Assembly (NCBI RefSeq): GCF_004912145.1 | Contig: NZ_STGT01000007.1 | Coordinates: 140,301-204,300 of the forward strand | DNA: 64,000 nucleotides | From: Peteryoungia rhizophila | Lineage (GTDB): Bacteria > Pseudomonadota > Alphaproteobacteria > Rhizobiales > Rhizobiaceae | Direction of reading: 5' to 3' | Part shown: positions 25,557 to 35,279 of the stretch, in pieces | Position numbering within the stretch: position 1 is the first letter of the stretch | Layout of the letters: each line of letters begins with the position of its first letter | The notes under the pieces: model-generated | The model's input: the letters and a program-made list of their open reading frames with translations, nothing else | The model's database searches: none | Told to the model about the DNA's origin: nothing | Program-made: the position numbers and the translations under genes

Positions 25557-28500
25557 GCGCGAGCGAAAACGGTTCCGAACAGTCCGGGCGCAGCTTCACC
25601 GCGCTCTTCGTCCGCCGACCGGTCCTGGCGGCGGTCCTGAACACCCTGCTGGTCGTTGCGGGTCTGGCTGCCCTTGCCGGCATCGAAATCCGCGAATTGC
25701 CCGACGTCGACCAGCCTGTCATTACGGTCAGCACAGACTATGATGGTGCTTCCGCGCAGACCATGGACCAGGAGGTGACGCGCATCATCGAGGGCGCAGT
25801 CGCCCGGGTCAGCGGCCTCAAATCCATGTCCTCGCGTTCGTCTTTCGGCTCCAGCCGCACGACGCTCGAGTTCAGCGACAATGTTGATCTTGCCGTCGCG
25901 GCAAACGACGTGCGCGATGCTCTCGGCCGTGTACGCAACCAGTTGCCCGACGACACGGACGAACCCCGCATCGTCAAGGCGGACGCGGATTCGCAGCCGA
26001 TCATGCGGCTTGCCGCGACCTCCACCACACTCTCGATGGAAGACCTGACCCTGCTGGTCGAGAACGAGGTCTCCGACCGGCTTGCCGCCGTCGAGGGTGT
26101 CGCCGACGTCCAGATCTATGGTGACCAGGAAAAGGTGTTCCGCATCGACGTCAACCAGGCGGCACTCGCCAGCCGGGGCCTGAGTGTCGCCAGCCTTGCG
26201 ACCGTGTTACAGAATTCCTCGCTCGATGTCCCGGCCGGTTCACTCGAATCGCAGACGCAGGACATTGTTGTGCGGGCGACCGCCAGCCTCGCCACCGTCG
26301 ATGACTTCGAGAATGTGCTGATCGGAGAGCGCGTGCGGTTGCGCGACGTGGCGACAGTGACGCTCGGGCCTGACGATGGTTCGACCTCGCTACGCTCCAA
26401 TGGCGTCCAGGGTGTCGGCCTCGGCATTATCCGTCAGGCGCAGTCCAACACGCTGAACATCTCCGCTGGAGTGCATGATGCCGTTGAGGGCATGGCGAGC
26501 GCCCTGCCGGAAGGCACGCGGGTCATCGTCACCAGCGACGATGCGGTCTTCATTCAGGGTGCTCTGCACGAGGTTGAGATCGCGCTCGGGCTCTCCGCCG
26601 TGATCGTGCTTGTGGTCCTCTTTCTGTTCCTGCGTGACTGGCGGGCGACTTTGATCCCGGCGCTCACCATGCCGGTCGCCCTGATCGGGACGCTGGCGGC
26701 GATCTATATGGTCGGCTTCTCGATCAATATTCTCACCCTGCTCGCGATCGTTCTGGCCACCGGCCTCGTGGTGGATGACGCGATCGTCGTCCTTGAAAAC
26801 ATCGTCCGCCGCCGGGCTGAGGGCATGGGGCCACGCGCGGCCGCGGTGCTCGGAACACAGGAAGTGTTCTTCGCGGTGCTCGCGACCACGGCCACACTCG
26901 CTGCTGTCTTCGTACCGCTATCCTTCCTGCCGGGTCAGTTGGGCGGTCTCTTCCGGGAATTCGGGTTCGTGCTCGCCTTTGCGGTTCTGCTCTCGTCGGC
27001 CACTGCGCTCACGCTTTGCCCAATGATGGCATCACGCATGCTCAAACGCGAAGCCGATGATGATCGCGGCGTGCTCGGTGCATTTGGTAAGCGGTTCTCG
27101 GCATTCTATGCCCGGACGCTTCGGGCCTGCCTTGGCAACCCGTTGATCGTCTGCGTGTTTGCCGTCGTGTTTTCCGGGGCCGCCTATCTCGCCTTCACGG
27201 GGATCCAGAGCGAGATTACGCCTCGCGAAGACCGTTCGGTCGTCCTGATGCGGCTGTCGACACCGCAGGGGTCAAGCCTTGCCTATACCCGTGATCAGCT
27301 CCAGCGGGTTGAGGAAAACCTGCAACCACTCCGCGACAGCGGGGAGATTGTGAACATCTTCTCGATCTCAGGTCAGGGCTCTTCGAACAGCGCATTCATG
27401 GTGATGACACTGGCACCATGGTCTGAGCGCGCGCGCAGCCAGGACCAGATCGTTCAGGACGTGAATGCGGCTGCCGCCCTTGTGCCGGCGCTCCGCGGCA
27501 ATGTGTTCCAGACCAACAGTCTGCGAATCCGTGGTGCCGGAAGCGGCCTGCAGATGGCGGTGGTCGGGTCCAACCATGAAGCGCTGACAGCGTCGGCGCT
27601 GCAGATCGTCGATCAGTTGCGAGACCGTCCCGAATTCCAGACACCGCGTCTCGACAACGAGCCGACCCAGGCGCAGATCTCGGTGACGATCGACCGCGAA
27701 CGGGCCTCCGATCTCGGCATCGATATCGGCGCCATCGGCACCTCGTTGCAGGCGCTGCTCGAGGGGCGTTCGGTCACCGACGTCTTCGTCGATGGCAACT
27801 CGATTCCGGTACGACTTGTGTCGAGCACGCAGCCGATCAACGATCCGACGGATCTGGAGAACATTTTCCTGACGACCTCCGACGGGCGTGTGGTGCCGAT
27901 GTCGACCATTGCTTCGCTTGAGGAAAGGGCTGTTTCTCCGACGCTGAACCGAGAGCAGCAGCTGGCGTCTGTCTCCTTCTCGGCGGGGCTTGGAGAGGGT
28001 GTCGCGCTCGGAGACGCCGTGGAGATGGTGACGCAGATCGCTCAGCCGCTCCTGCCACCGGGCTCTCGCCTGCTGCCACTTTCCGAGGCGGCTACGCTGG
28101 AAGAAAACAGCTACGGCATGGCGCTGACCTTCGGCTTTGCGATCGCGATCATCTTCCTGGTGCTCTCCGCACAGTTCGAAAGCGTGGTGTCCTCGCTGAT
28201 CATCATGGCAACGGTGCCACTTGGTCTCGCCTGTGCCGTGTTCGCGCTCGTCGTGACGGGATCGTCGCTGAACGTCTACAGCCAGATCGGTCTCGTGCTG
28301 CTTGTCGGCGTCATGGCGAAAAACGGCATTCTCATCGTCGAATTCGCCAACCAGCTCCGTGATCGTGGGCTGTCCGTGCGGGAGGCAATCGAGGCCGCCT
28401 GCACGATCCGCCTGCGTCCAGTGATGATGACGATGATCGCGACCGTGCTCGGCGGGGTGCCGCTGGTGCTGGCGCAGGGAGCAGGCGCGGAAGCGCGCAT

Positions 28501-28702
28501 CGCGCTCGGTTGGGTGATCGTCGGGGGTCTCGGCTTCGCGACGCTGGTGACGCTCTACATCACCCCCGTCGCCTATCTGCTGCTGGCACGCTTCTCCAAG
28601 CCGCATGCGCAGGAAGAGGCGCGTCTCAAGACCGAGCTTGAGGATGCCACGCTGAAGATTGCCAACGATGCGGGCTTGCCGCCGCGGATCGCGGCAGAGT
28701 GA
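25553..28702 (+). CDS. RND efflux transporter permease
   Basis: 1049 residues, AcrB/MexB-like with 12 expected helices and two large periplasmic loops. The TM4 proton-relay region reads GLVVDDAIVVLENI, with the two adjacent Asp residues of the pump family. The N-terminus has 'RRPVLAAVLNTLLVVAGLAAL' followed by IELPDVD-type (here IRELPDVDQPVITV), and the second half repeats the helical plan (NGILIVEFANQLR). It is translationally coupled to the adaptor gene. Substrate unknown; drugs, solvents or lipid-like compounds are typical for the family. Confidence 0.95.
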   Translation: MSASENGSEQSGRSFTALFVRRPVLAAVLNTLLVVAGLAALAGIEIRELPDVDQPVITVSTDYDGASAQTMDQEVTRIIEGAVARVSGLKSMSSRSSFGSSRTTLEFSDNVDLAVAANDVRDALGRVRNQLPDDTDEPRIVKADADSQPIMRLAATSTTLSMEDLTLLVENEVSDRLAAVEGVADVQIYGDQEKVFRIDVNQAALASRGLSVASLATVLQNSSLDVPAGSLESQTQDIVVRATASLATVDDFENVLIGERVRLRDVATVTLGPDDGSTSLRSNGVQGVGLGIIRQAQSNTLNISAGVHDAVEGMASALPEGTRVIVTSDDAVFIQGALHEVEIALGLSAVIVLVVLFLFLRDWRATLIPALTMPVALIGTLAAIYMVGFSINILTLLAIVLATGLVVDDAIVVLENIVRRRAEGMGPRAAAVLGTQEVFFAVLATTATLAAVFVPLSFLPGQLGGLFREFGFVLAFAVLLSSATALTLCPMMASRMLKREADDDRGVLGAFGKRFSAFYARTLRACLGNPLIVCVFAVVFSGAAYLAFTGIQSEITPREDRSVVLMRLSTPQGSSLAYTRDQLQRVEENLQPLRDSGEIVNIFSISGQGSSNSAFMVMTLAPWSERARSQDQIVQDVNAAAALVPALRGNVFQTNSLRIRGAGSGLQMAVVGSNHEALTASALQIVDQLRDRPEFQTPRLDNEPTQAQISVTIDRERASDLGIDIGAIGTSLQALLEGRSVTDVFVDGNSIPVRLVSSTQPINDPTDLENIFLTTSDGRVVPMSTIASLEERAVSPTLNREQQLASVSFSAGLGEGVALGDAVEMVTQIAQPLLPPGSRLLPLSEAATLEENSYGMALTFGFAIAIIFLVLSAQFESVVSSLIIMATVPLGLACAVFALVVTGSSLNVYSQIGLVLLVGVMAKNGILIVEFANQLRDRGLSVREAIEAACTIRLRPVMMTMIATVLGGVPLVLAQGAGAEARIALGWVIVGGLGFATLVTLYITPVAYLLLARFSKPHAQEEARLKTELEDATLKIANDAGLPPRIAAE

Positions 28703-28829
28703 CGGGGAGGGGCGCCATGCTCCTCCTGCGCCCTTCGGACGTCTGGACAATTTCCGAACCCTATCCCATAGCAGGGGCGTGTCGGCGCAGTGCCGACGCG
28801 CCCCACTTCAGTATTTCGGGAGGTCGCGG

Positions 28830-30239
28830 ATGGCCCGCAAGGATGTGATCGACGGCAAGCGCAACGAAGAGGGCATCGCGCTTGTCCTGCCCATCCTCAA
28901 GCAGCGTTTCGGCGAGCGTTTCCAGACCGGCGAGAGCTTTCGTGACCAGCACAGTCACACCACCACCTATCTGCCGTCGCAGCGCCCTGATGGCGTGGTC
29001 TTTGCCGAGGCCTCCGATGATGTGCAGGATATCGTCCGTGTATGCGCTGCCCACAGCGTCCCGATCGTTCCCTTCGGCACCGGGTCCTCGCTGGAAGGAC
29101 AGGTGAATGCCCCCTTCGGCGGGATTTCCGTGGACTTTACGCGCATGAACCGGATCCTGTCGGTTAATGCCGAGGATCTCGACTGCACGGTCGAGCCCGG
29201 CGTGACACGGGAAGACCTCAACACCTATCTGAGGGATACCGGCCTCTTCTTTCCCATCGATCCCGGCGCCAATGCCTCGCTCGGCGGCATGACCGCGACG
29301 CGCGCTTCCGGCACCAATGCAGTGCGCTACGGCACAATGAAGGACAATGTCCTCGCGCTCACCGTCGTCACCGCCGATGGCGAGGAAATCCGCACGGCGC
29401 GACGGGCGCGCAAGTCCTCGGCCGGTTATGATCTGACACGGCTCTATGTCGGCTCGGAAGGTACGCTCGGCGTCATCACCTCGGTCACGCTTCGCCTTCA
29501 GGGCATTCCGGCCAAGATCAGCGGCGGGGTTTGTGCCTTTCCGACGCTCGAAGATGCCTGCAATGCAGTCATCATGACGATCCAGATGGGTATTCCCGTC
29601 GCGCGCATCGAATTGCTCGACGAGATGCAAATCCGCGCCTGCAACGCCTATTCGAAACTCTCCTATGCCGAGTGCCCGACGCTCTTCGTGGAATTCCACG
29701 GAACGGAGGAGACGGTGGCGCTGCAGGCAGCGCAATTCGGCGAGATCGCGGCCGAGTTCGGTGGCGGCGAATTTGCATATACCGCCAATGCGGAAGAGCG
29801 CAGCCAGCTGTGGAAGGCGCGCCACAATGCCTATTGGGCGAGCCGGGCGCTGGCGCCGGAGCTTGCCGCACTTTCGACCGATGTCTGCGTGCCGATTTCC
29901 AGGCTTGCCGAATGTGTCGCGGAGACCCAGGCCGACATCCGCGAGCAAGGTTTCCTGGCGCCGATCGTCGGCCATGCAGGGGACGGCAATTTCCACGTTC
30001 TGCTGCTTTTCAATGATAAGGATGCAGCCGACGTGGAGAAGGCCGAAGCTTTCCTCGAGCGGCTGAACGGCCGGGCACTTGCCATGGACGGCACCTGCAC
30101 CGGCGAACATGGGATTGGCCAGGGCAAGATCGGCTATCTGGAACAGGAGCTCGGCTCGGCGCTGCCAGCGATGCGCGCAATCAAGGCGAGCCTCGATCCG
30201 CAGAACATATTCAATCCCGGCAAGATCTTTCGCCTGTGA
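28830..30239 (+). CDS. FAD-binding D-lactate/glycolate dehydrogenase
   Basis: 469 residues: a PCMH-type FAD domain (FAD_binding_4, about 50-230, with VPFGTGSSLEGQV and GMTATRASGTNAVRYG) and a FAD-oxidase C domain with the family signatures VGHAGDGNFHVLL and GEHGIGQGKIGYL. It belongs to the D-lactate dehydrogenase (cytochrome) / GlcD group, oxidising a D-2-hydroxy acid. The exact substrate (D-lactate, glycolate) cannot be told from sequence, and no glcE or glcF is beside it. GGAGG before ATG 28830 sets the start. The frame is open further upstream but lacks support. Confidence 0.92.
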   Translation: MARKDVIDGKRNEEGIALVLPILKQRFGERFQTGESFRDQHSHTTTYLPSQRPDGVVFAEASDDVQDIVRVCAAHSVPIVPFGTGSSLEGQVNAPFGGISVDFTRMNRILSVNAEDLDCTVEPGVTREDLNTYLRDTGLFFPIDPGANASLGGMTATRASGTNAVRYGTMKDNVLALTVVTADGEEIRTARRARKSSAGYDLTRLYVGSEGTLGVITSVTLRLQGIPAKISGGVCAFPTLEDACNAVIMTIQMGIPVARIELLDEMQIRACNAYSKLSYAECPTLFVEFHGTEETVALQAAQFGEIAAEFGGGEFAYTANAEERSQLWKARHNAYWASRALAPELAALSTDVCVPISRLAECVAETQADIREQGFLAPIVGHAGDGNFHVLLLFNDKDAADVEKAEAFLERLNGRALAMDGTCTGEHGIGQGKIGYLEQELGSALPAMRAIKASLDPQNIFNPGKIFRL

Positions 30240-30312
30240 CTGCAAGAGCTTGCGGGTTGCCCCCACGGTGAATTGCGTTACCTTCTGGCCGTAATCAAGG
30301 GAGTGGCATTCG

Positions 30313-33300
30313 GTGCTCGGACGCATACTGGCAACGCTCGGCGGTCTTCTGGTGGTTGCGCTCTTTGCCGCGCTGCTGGCGCCTGTCTTTGTCGACTGGA
30401 CCAATTTCCGACAAGATTTCGAGGATCAGGCGAGCCAGTTGCTCGGCAAGAAGGTGGTGGTCAACGGCGCGGTCAGCGCGCGCATCCTACCGTTCCCTTC
30501 CGTCACCATGGAGGATGTGACCGTCGGGACCGATGTCGACGGCACGCCGCTGGTGCGGGTGGCGCGTTTCTCACTCGATGCGGAGCTTGCGCCGTTTCTG
30601 TCGGGTGAAGCCCGCATCTTCGACATGCGGATCGACGAGCCCAAGGCGCGCATTCGGCTGTTGCCGGACGGTACGCTGGATTGGTTGCGCGGCAGCAGGC
30701 CCAGCCTGCCGGCACGCAATGTCGTTCTCGAAAAGGTGTCGGTCAGCGGCGGGACGATCGAGTTCATCGATCAGCAATCCGGTCGAGACCGGACACTCAC
30801 CAAACTCGATGCGGCACTTTCGGCGCGCACGCTCGCTGGTCCTTGGTCCGTCGAGGGAAACGCGGAGTTGGACGGAGAGGCTGCGGGCTTCAGCCTCACA
30901 ACATCCGAGCTGGCCGGGCCCTCGATACCGCTTCGACTGCGGATCGACCCGAGCATGCGACCCTTCGACCTCATGCTCGAGGGGGATTTGGCGCTCGAAT
31001 CGGGCAAGCCTCATTACACGGGGACTTTCGTGTCGACCTGGAAGGTGGCGGCATCACCGGAGGCACTTGAGCCCGGCGATAGGCCCACACCTGCGCCACG
31101 TGTCCGTGGCGAGTTCAAGCTGGCCAATGACAGCATCACGATCCCAACCTATCGGCTTGAGCTCGGCGAGGTCGCCGACCCTTACGTGATCACCGGTGAG
31201 GCTAAGCTCGACACCGGCGCAAAGCCGGAATTCCTGCTGACAGCCGAGGGCCAGCAGGTTGATGTCAACAGGCTTGCGGCTGACGGGAGCCGGGCAAAGA
31301 CGTCACGGAACGGGTCCGTTTCCGTTCAGCAGAGAATGGCGCTGCTTCTGGCGACCGCTGCCCAGATCCCGATTCCCAATGTGCCTGGCCGGGCGACCTT
31401 GCGGCTGCCGGCGATCGTTGCCGGAGATACGGTGTTTCGGGACCTGCAGCTCGATATCAGGCCCGCCGGTAACGGCTGGACTGTGGACAGGGCCGTCGGA
31501 TTGTTGCCTGGGCGCACCCAGGTCGAGGCGAGCGGACGGCTGGTGCTCGTCGGCACGCCGTCCTTCGAGGGCAACCTGCTCGTCGCCTCGACGCAGCCGT
31601 CGGGACTGGCCACCTGGATTTCCGGCCGGGTGGATCCGGCCATCCGCGGGCTGGCATCGGCCGGTTTTTCTGCATCGGTCAATCTGACCCCCGAATTGCA
31701 ACGTTTCGAGAAGCTGGAGCTCGCGATCGGAGCCGAGCCATTGAAGGGCCGGATCGAACGCGAATCGCGCGGCGGCGCTGCTGCCAACCTCTCGGTCGAT
31801 CTGGTGGGCGAGAGACTGGACCTCGATGCCGCGCGGGCGATCGCGGCCCTCATGATTGGTGAGGATGCCGAGCAACGCCTGCTGGCCGAACGGGTGGCGA
31901 CGCGGTTGAAGGTCGACGAGTTGCTGGCATTCGGTGTGACGGCGGAGGATGTCGAGACGATCGCGACCTATCAAGCCGGCCAACTTGCCATCGAGCGGCT
32001 GAACCTCGGCAACGTGGCCGGCAGCTCGGTGCGAATCAGCGGTGAACTGCGCGATGCCGAGACGCAGCCAGTCGGCCAAGGCCAGGTCGAATTCAAGTCT
32101 GCAGACCCTGGGCCGTTCCTGGCGCTCCTGCGCGAAGGGCTGCCGAACAGCCCTATCATCGAGCGGCTGGCCAATGCTTCGGCCTGGTATGGCAATACCG
32201 ACATCCAGATGACGCTGAGTGTGCCGGAAAACGGAGCAGTGAGCATCGACGCCAACGGTCGTGCCTCTAACAGCGTGGTTTCGCTCAAGGTCGGCGCCGA
32301 CGATCTAACGACGCTCCTTGCGGGCGGCAAACGGAACTTCGAACTGCGGATGGAGAACGACGAGGCGCAGATCCTGCTCGGCCAGGCGGGCTTCGACCCC
32401 TTGCCCTGGACGACCGGGGAAGGGGGTGTGCTAACGCTCACGGTCGATACGGCAGGAGACGGGAATGCCGAAGCCGTCGCGCGCTTCGCCGGAGCCGGAA
32501 CGACGCTGGATGCGGCCGCGCAACTGACGGCATTCGACACACCGGATCTGCTCGACGGTGGCTGGCAGCTGTCGATCGACAGCGGGGATCTCGGCCCCTA
32601 TCTGATGGCTCTCGGTTTGAACCTGCCTGATGCCGCGACCGGTGTGCCGATCGCGGGTGAGGCGCGGTTCTCACTGGTAGAAGGTCAGCTCGGCATTGAG
32701 AGTTTCGGGGCGAACGTTGCGGGGCAGGCGGTGGTCGCTGAGGGGCGCGTCGATTTGACTGCGGCTCAACCGTCTGCGGTGGGTACGGTTACTCTCGATG
32801 CGCTCGACCTGGATTGGCTGGCGGAAACCGTGGTCGGTCCACTCAGGGATCCGATGACAGGCGCTCTGTCTCCGGTCGCGCTGAGCCCACGTGCTCTGCC
32901 CTTCGACCTGGACCTCAACCTCACTGTCAAGCGGCTCTGGCCCGGTCTCGGCGAGGCCATGACAGATGTCTCCGGAAAGCTCCGTAACAAGGCCGGCGAA
33001 CTCACTTTCGATGAGGTTTCGGCCGACTGGCTGGGCGGGCGGATGACTGGCCGCTTCTCGGTCGCCAATACCGACGGGAACGGCTTCCTTCGGGCCCGGC
33101 TCGATCTGGCCGACAGCGATCTTGCCCGTATGATCAACGCTTTGCGCGTCGAGCGTGGCATCGCGACGAAAGACAGTCCTTCGGGGCTGATGGATTTCAC
33201 TTTCGTCGTCGAGGGCGGCGGCAAGACGCCTGCCGACCTGATCGGTCGGGCGAGCGGATCCGGGGAGGCTCGCATGAAGGACCTGACACTGGAGGACCTC

Positions 33301-34053
33301 GACCTGTCGGTCTTGCCGAGGCTGGTCACCGAAGCGGATGCACTCGGAACTGACATCGACGAGGAAAAGGTTCTTGCACTTGCGGAAAGACTGATCACAG
33401 CCGGCTCGACGGAACTGGGAGACGTGACCGTGCCCTTCGCGTTGTCAGACGGAACGGTCCGTGTTCAGGCGGCTACCCATCAGACGGCGCAGGCCAAACT
33501 CGACGGCGCGCTGCGTCTGGATCTGCGCGCCGGCACGCTGGACGGGGAAGTCGGCATCGCCTTCAATCCCGGTGATGCGGCCATGGACGGCGCCCAACCC
33601 AATTTGCGCCTGATGCTCAACGGAGCGGCTCTCGAGCCGGAACGGGAACTCGACGTGACTGAGCTCACCAATTTCTTCTCGCTGCGTGCCTTCGAGACCG
33701 AGCGCCGGCGGGTCGAGGCACTGCAGGCGACCGTTCTGGAGAAGCAGAGGCTGCGGCGTGAGGCAGCCCTTGCGCGTGCCCGAGCCGACGAGCGGACGCG
33801 TGCCGAGACTGAGCGCCTCAGGCTGGAGGAAGAGGCCCGGCTGAAAGCGGAAGCCGATGCAGCAGCCCTGAAGGCTGCCAGAGAGGCTGATGCGGCAGCG
33901 GAGCCGTCGGATCCGCCGGTTCCGGAGGAGCGAGGCGATGTGACGACGGAGACGGTTCCGGCACAGCCCGTCTTGCCGGTCGCGCCGGAAGAGCGGGTCA
34001 TCCGTCAGCCCTTGCCCGAACTCCAGTTCGAGGCATTGCCTGGGGTCAACTGA
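30313..34053 (+). CDS. AsmA family protein, very long
   Basis: 1246 residues with one N-terminal membrane helix (about 6-28: LATLGGLLVVALFAALLAPVFVDW) and a huge extracytoplasmic beta-rich body. The N-terminal AsmA domain shows 'LGKKVVVNGAVSARILPFPSVTMEDV', and a C-terminal AsmA-like domain is near residues 950-1130. Large AsmA-like proteins are thought to move phospholipids between the inner and outer membranes. Residues about 1135-1200 are a charged coiled-coil (Arg/Glu/Ala-rich), then a Pro-rich tail. The GTG at 30313 has AAGGGA 10 bases upstream. It stands alone on the strand between two oppositely oriented or separate groups. Confidence 0.9.
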   Translation: MLGRILATLGGLLVVALFAALLAPVFVDWTNFRQDFEDQASQLLGKKVVVNGAVSARILPFPSVTMEDVTVGTDVDGTPLVRVARFSLDAELAPFLSGEARIFDMRIDEPKARIRLLPDGTLDWLRGSRPSLPARNVVLEKVSVSGGTIEFIDQQSGRDRTLTKLDAALSARTLAGPWSVEGNAELDGEAAGFSLTTSELAGPSIPLRLRIDPSMRPFDLMLEGDLALESGKPHYTGTFVSTWKVAASPEALEPGDRPTPAPRVRGEFKLANDSITIPTYRLELGEVADPYVITGEAKLDTGAKPEFLLTAEGQQVDVNRLAADGSRAKTSRNGSVSVQQRMALLLATAAQIPIPNVPGRATLRLPAIVAGDTVFRDLQLDIRPAGNGWTVDRAVGLLPGRTQVEASGRLVLVGTPSFEGNLLVASTQPSGLATWISGRVDPAIRGLASAGFSASVNLTPELQRFEKLELAIGAEPLKGRIERESRGGAAANLSVDLVGERLDLDAARAIAALMIGEDAEQRLLAERVATRLKVDELLAFGVTAEDVETIATYQAGQLAIERLNLGNVAGSSVRISGELRDAETQPVGQGQVEFKSADPGPFLALLREGLPNSPIIERLANASAWYGNTDIQMTLSVPENGAVSIDANGRASNSVVSLKVGADDLTTLLAGGKRNFELRMENDEAQILLGQAGFDPLPWTTGEGGVLTLTVDTAGDGNAEAVARFAGAGTTLDAAAQLTAFDTPDLLDGGWQLSIDSGDLGPYLMALGLNLPDAATGVPIAGEARFSLVEGQLGIESFGANVAGQAVVAEGRVDLTAAQPSAVGTVTLDALDLDWLAETVVGPLRDPMTGALSPVALSPRALPFDLDLNLTVKRLWPGLGEAMTDVSGKLRNKAGELTFDEVSADWLGGRMTGRFSVANTDGNGFLRARLDLADSDLARMINALRVERGIATKDSPSGLMDFTFVVEGGGKTPADLIGRASGSGEARMKDLTLEDLDLSVLPRLVTEADALGTDIDEEKVLALAERLITAGSTELGDVTVPFALSDGTVRVQAATHQTAQAKLDGALRLDLRAGTLDGEVGIAFNPGDAAMDGAQPNLRLMLNGAALEPERELDVTELTNFFSLRAFETERRRVEALQATVLEKQRLRREAALARARADERTRAETERLRLEEEARLKAEADAAALKAAREADAAAEPSDPPVPEERGDVTTETVPAQPVLPVAPEERVIRQPLPELQFEALPGVN

Positions 34054-34080
34054 TCGTCGAATGGTGGTGGATCGGCGATA

Positions 34081-34308
34081 TCAGTCATCTGATGTGGTCG
34101 TCTGCCGCTTCAACTCCCGGAGAACATGCAGGCGCAGCGCGGAGGACAGGTTCGATTCGAGCGGACGAGCCTCGTCGATCTGCGCGACCAGAGCCGCAAA
34201 ACTCAACCCGCGTTCTGCGGCCATTGCCTTGAGCTCGTCGAGAAAGGCGTCCTCGACGGAGAAGCTCGTCCTGTGGCCGTGGAGGGTGATCGAGCGCTTG
34301 CGGATCAT
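34081..34308 (-). CDS. Ribbon-helix-helix domain protein
   Basis: 75 residues. The pattern 'MIRKRSITLHGHRTSFSVEDAFLDELKAMAAERGLSFAALVAQID' is the RHH_4 signature of small DNA-binding-like proteins common in alphaproteobacteria; the first strand and the helix pair are visible. Start ATG 34308 gives the family beginning 'MIRKRS'; an ATG at 34350 would add 14 residues and cannot be excluded. It follows the DUF4169 gene on the same strand. Probable regulator, target unknown. Confidence 0.85.
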   Translation of the reverse strand: MIRKRSITLHGHRTSFSVEDAFLDELKAMAAERGLSFAALVAQIDEARPLESNLSSALRLHVLRELKRQTTTSDD

Positions 34309-34374
34309 GGCGGTTACCCGGGGACAATATTCGGAGGATGGCGCCGACATGGAGAGCCGCGGAAAGAGTGGCTC

Positions 34375-34566
34375 TTACTCCTGATCCAGCTTATCGATGC
34401 GGCCCTGCGCGTGATCGCGGGTGGCCTTCTCGTTCTGTGCCTGGGTGAGGGACTTTTCCGCCTTGGTCCGCCCGTAGGTTATGCGGTTCTGCTCGGCAGC
34501 CGTCTCGCGCTCGCTGCGGGCCTTTGCCTTGCGGAACTGGCGGAGATTGACGACGTCTGCGGCCAT
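34375..34566 (-). CDS. DUF4169 family protein
   Basis: 63 residues, strongly charged and helical. 'MAADVVNLRQFRKAKARSERETAAEQNRITYGRTKAEK' is the typical DUF4169 beginning, and the protein ends in a short helical tail. The function is unknown. A good GAGG ribosome binding site lies just upstream of the ATG. It follows the sspB terminator and precedes the RHH gene (66-base gap), an arrangement I recall from related bacteria. Confidence 0.85.
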   Translation of the reverse strand: MAADVVNLRQFRKAKARSERETAAEQNRITYGRTKAEKSLTQAQNEKATRDHAQGRIDKLDQE

Positions 34567-34580
34567 TCTGGTCCTCGATG

Positions 34581-34605
34581 AAAAAGGCCGGGCATCGGCC
34601 CGGCC
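34581..34605 (-). terminator. Terminator after sspB
   Basis: Reading the minus strand, an eight-base-pair GC-rich stem (34598-34605 with 34586-34593, loop CGAT) is followed by TTTTT (34585-34581). It lies 11 bases after the sspB stop and separates it from the DUF4169 gene. Confidence 0.85.
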
Positions 34606-34615
34606 ATCCGTCAGA

Positions 34616-35119
34616 TCACTGCTTCTTGCGGAAGGCGTCGAGCGAGACGACCGAACCTTCCTTCTTCTCGTCCGATTTCGCCGCTTCCGGCTCATCCGAC
34701 TTCGCCACGGCTTCCACCGGATAGGCCGTGATCTCTGCCTCGTTTTCTTCTTCCTCGGTCAGCGGAACGTCGAATTCCAGTTCGAAATTCACCGACGGAT
34801 CGTAGAACCCGCGGATGGCATTGAAGGGGATGACGAGTTTCTCTGGCGTGTCGGAGAAGGAAAGGCCGATTTCGAACAGGCTGTCGGTGACCTTCAGTTC
34901 CCAGAACTGGTGCTGAACCACGATCGTCATCTGTTCGGCATACTTCGCCTTGAGATGCTGGGAGATGCGCACGCCCGGCGCACCGGTCAGGAAGGTGATG
35001 AAGAAGTGGTGGTCACCGGGCAGCCGGCCTGTCGCGGAAACCTCGGCCAAGACCTTGCGGATGACGCCACGCAGGGCGTCCTGGGCCAGAATGTCGTAGC
35101 GAATGTGGTCGTGCCCCAT
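34616..35119 (-). CDS. sspB: ClpXP adaptor SspB (alpha type)
   Basis: 167 residues. The core 'HHFFITFLTGAPGVRISQHLKAKYAEQMTIVVQHQFWELKV' fold is that of SspB, which binds the ssrA tag of stalled proteins and hands them to ClpXP. The core is followed by an acidic, low-complexity linker (about 120-150) and a conserved short C-terminal segment 'VVSLDAFRKK' that would dock onto ClpX. The substrate-tag gene ssrA lies just upstream on the same strand, so tag maker and tag reader are neighbours. AGGAT precedes the ATG. Confidence 0.93.
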   Translation of the reverse strand: MGHDHIRYDILAQDALRGVIRKVLAEVSATGRLPGDHHFFITFLTGAPGVRISQHLKAKYAEQMTIVVQHQFWELKVTDSLFEIGLSFSDTPEKLVIPFNAIRGFYDPSVNFELEFDVPLTEEEENEAEITAYPVEAVAKSDEPEAAKSDEKKEGSVVSLDAFRKKQ

Positions 35120-35279
35120 CAGATCCTGCTTTCCTAATCATGCCGATTTCAACGGCTTATGCCATGACGCGGCGACGCGGAAAAGCCCCGACGCGTTAAA
35201 CTGGTTCGTCGAATGTACATCAAATCGCGGACTGCGGGTAGCGGCGAAATCCGAAGCAATTCATGGAGAAAGACAAAGG

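Noticed and set aside
28761..30404. Minus-strand frame of 547 codons opposite the lactate dehydrogenase gene
   Set aside because: Antisense shadow with biased composition.
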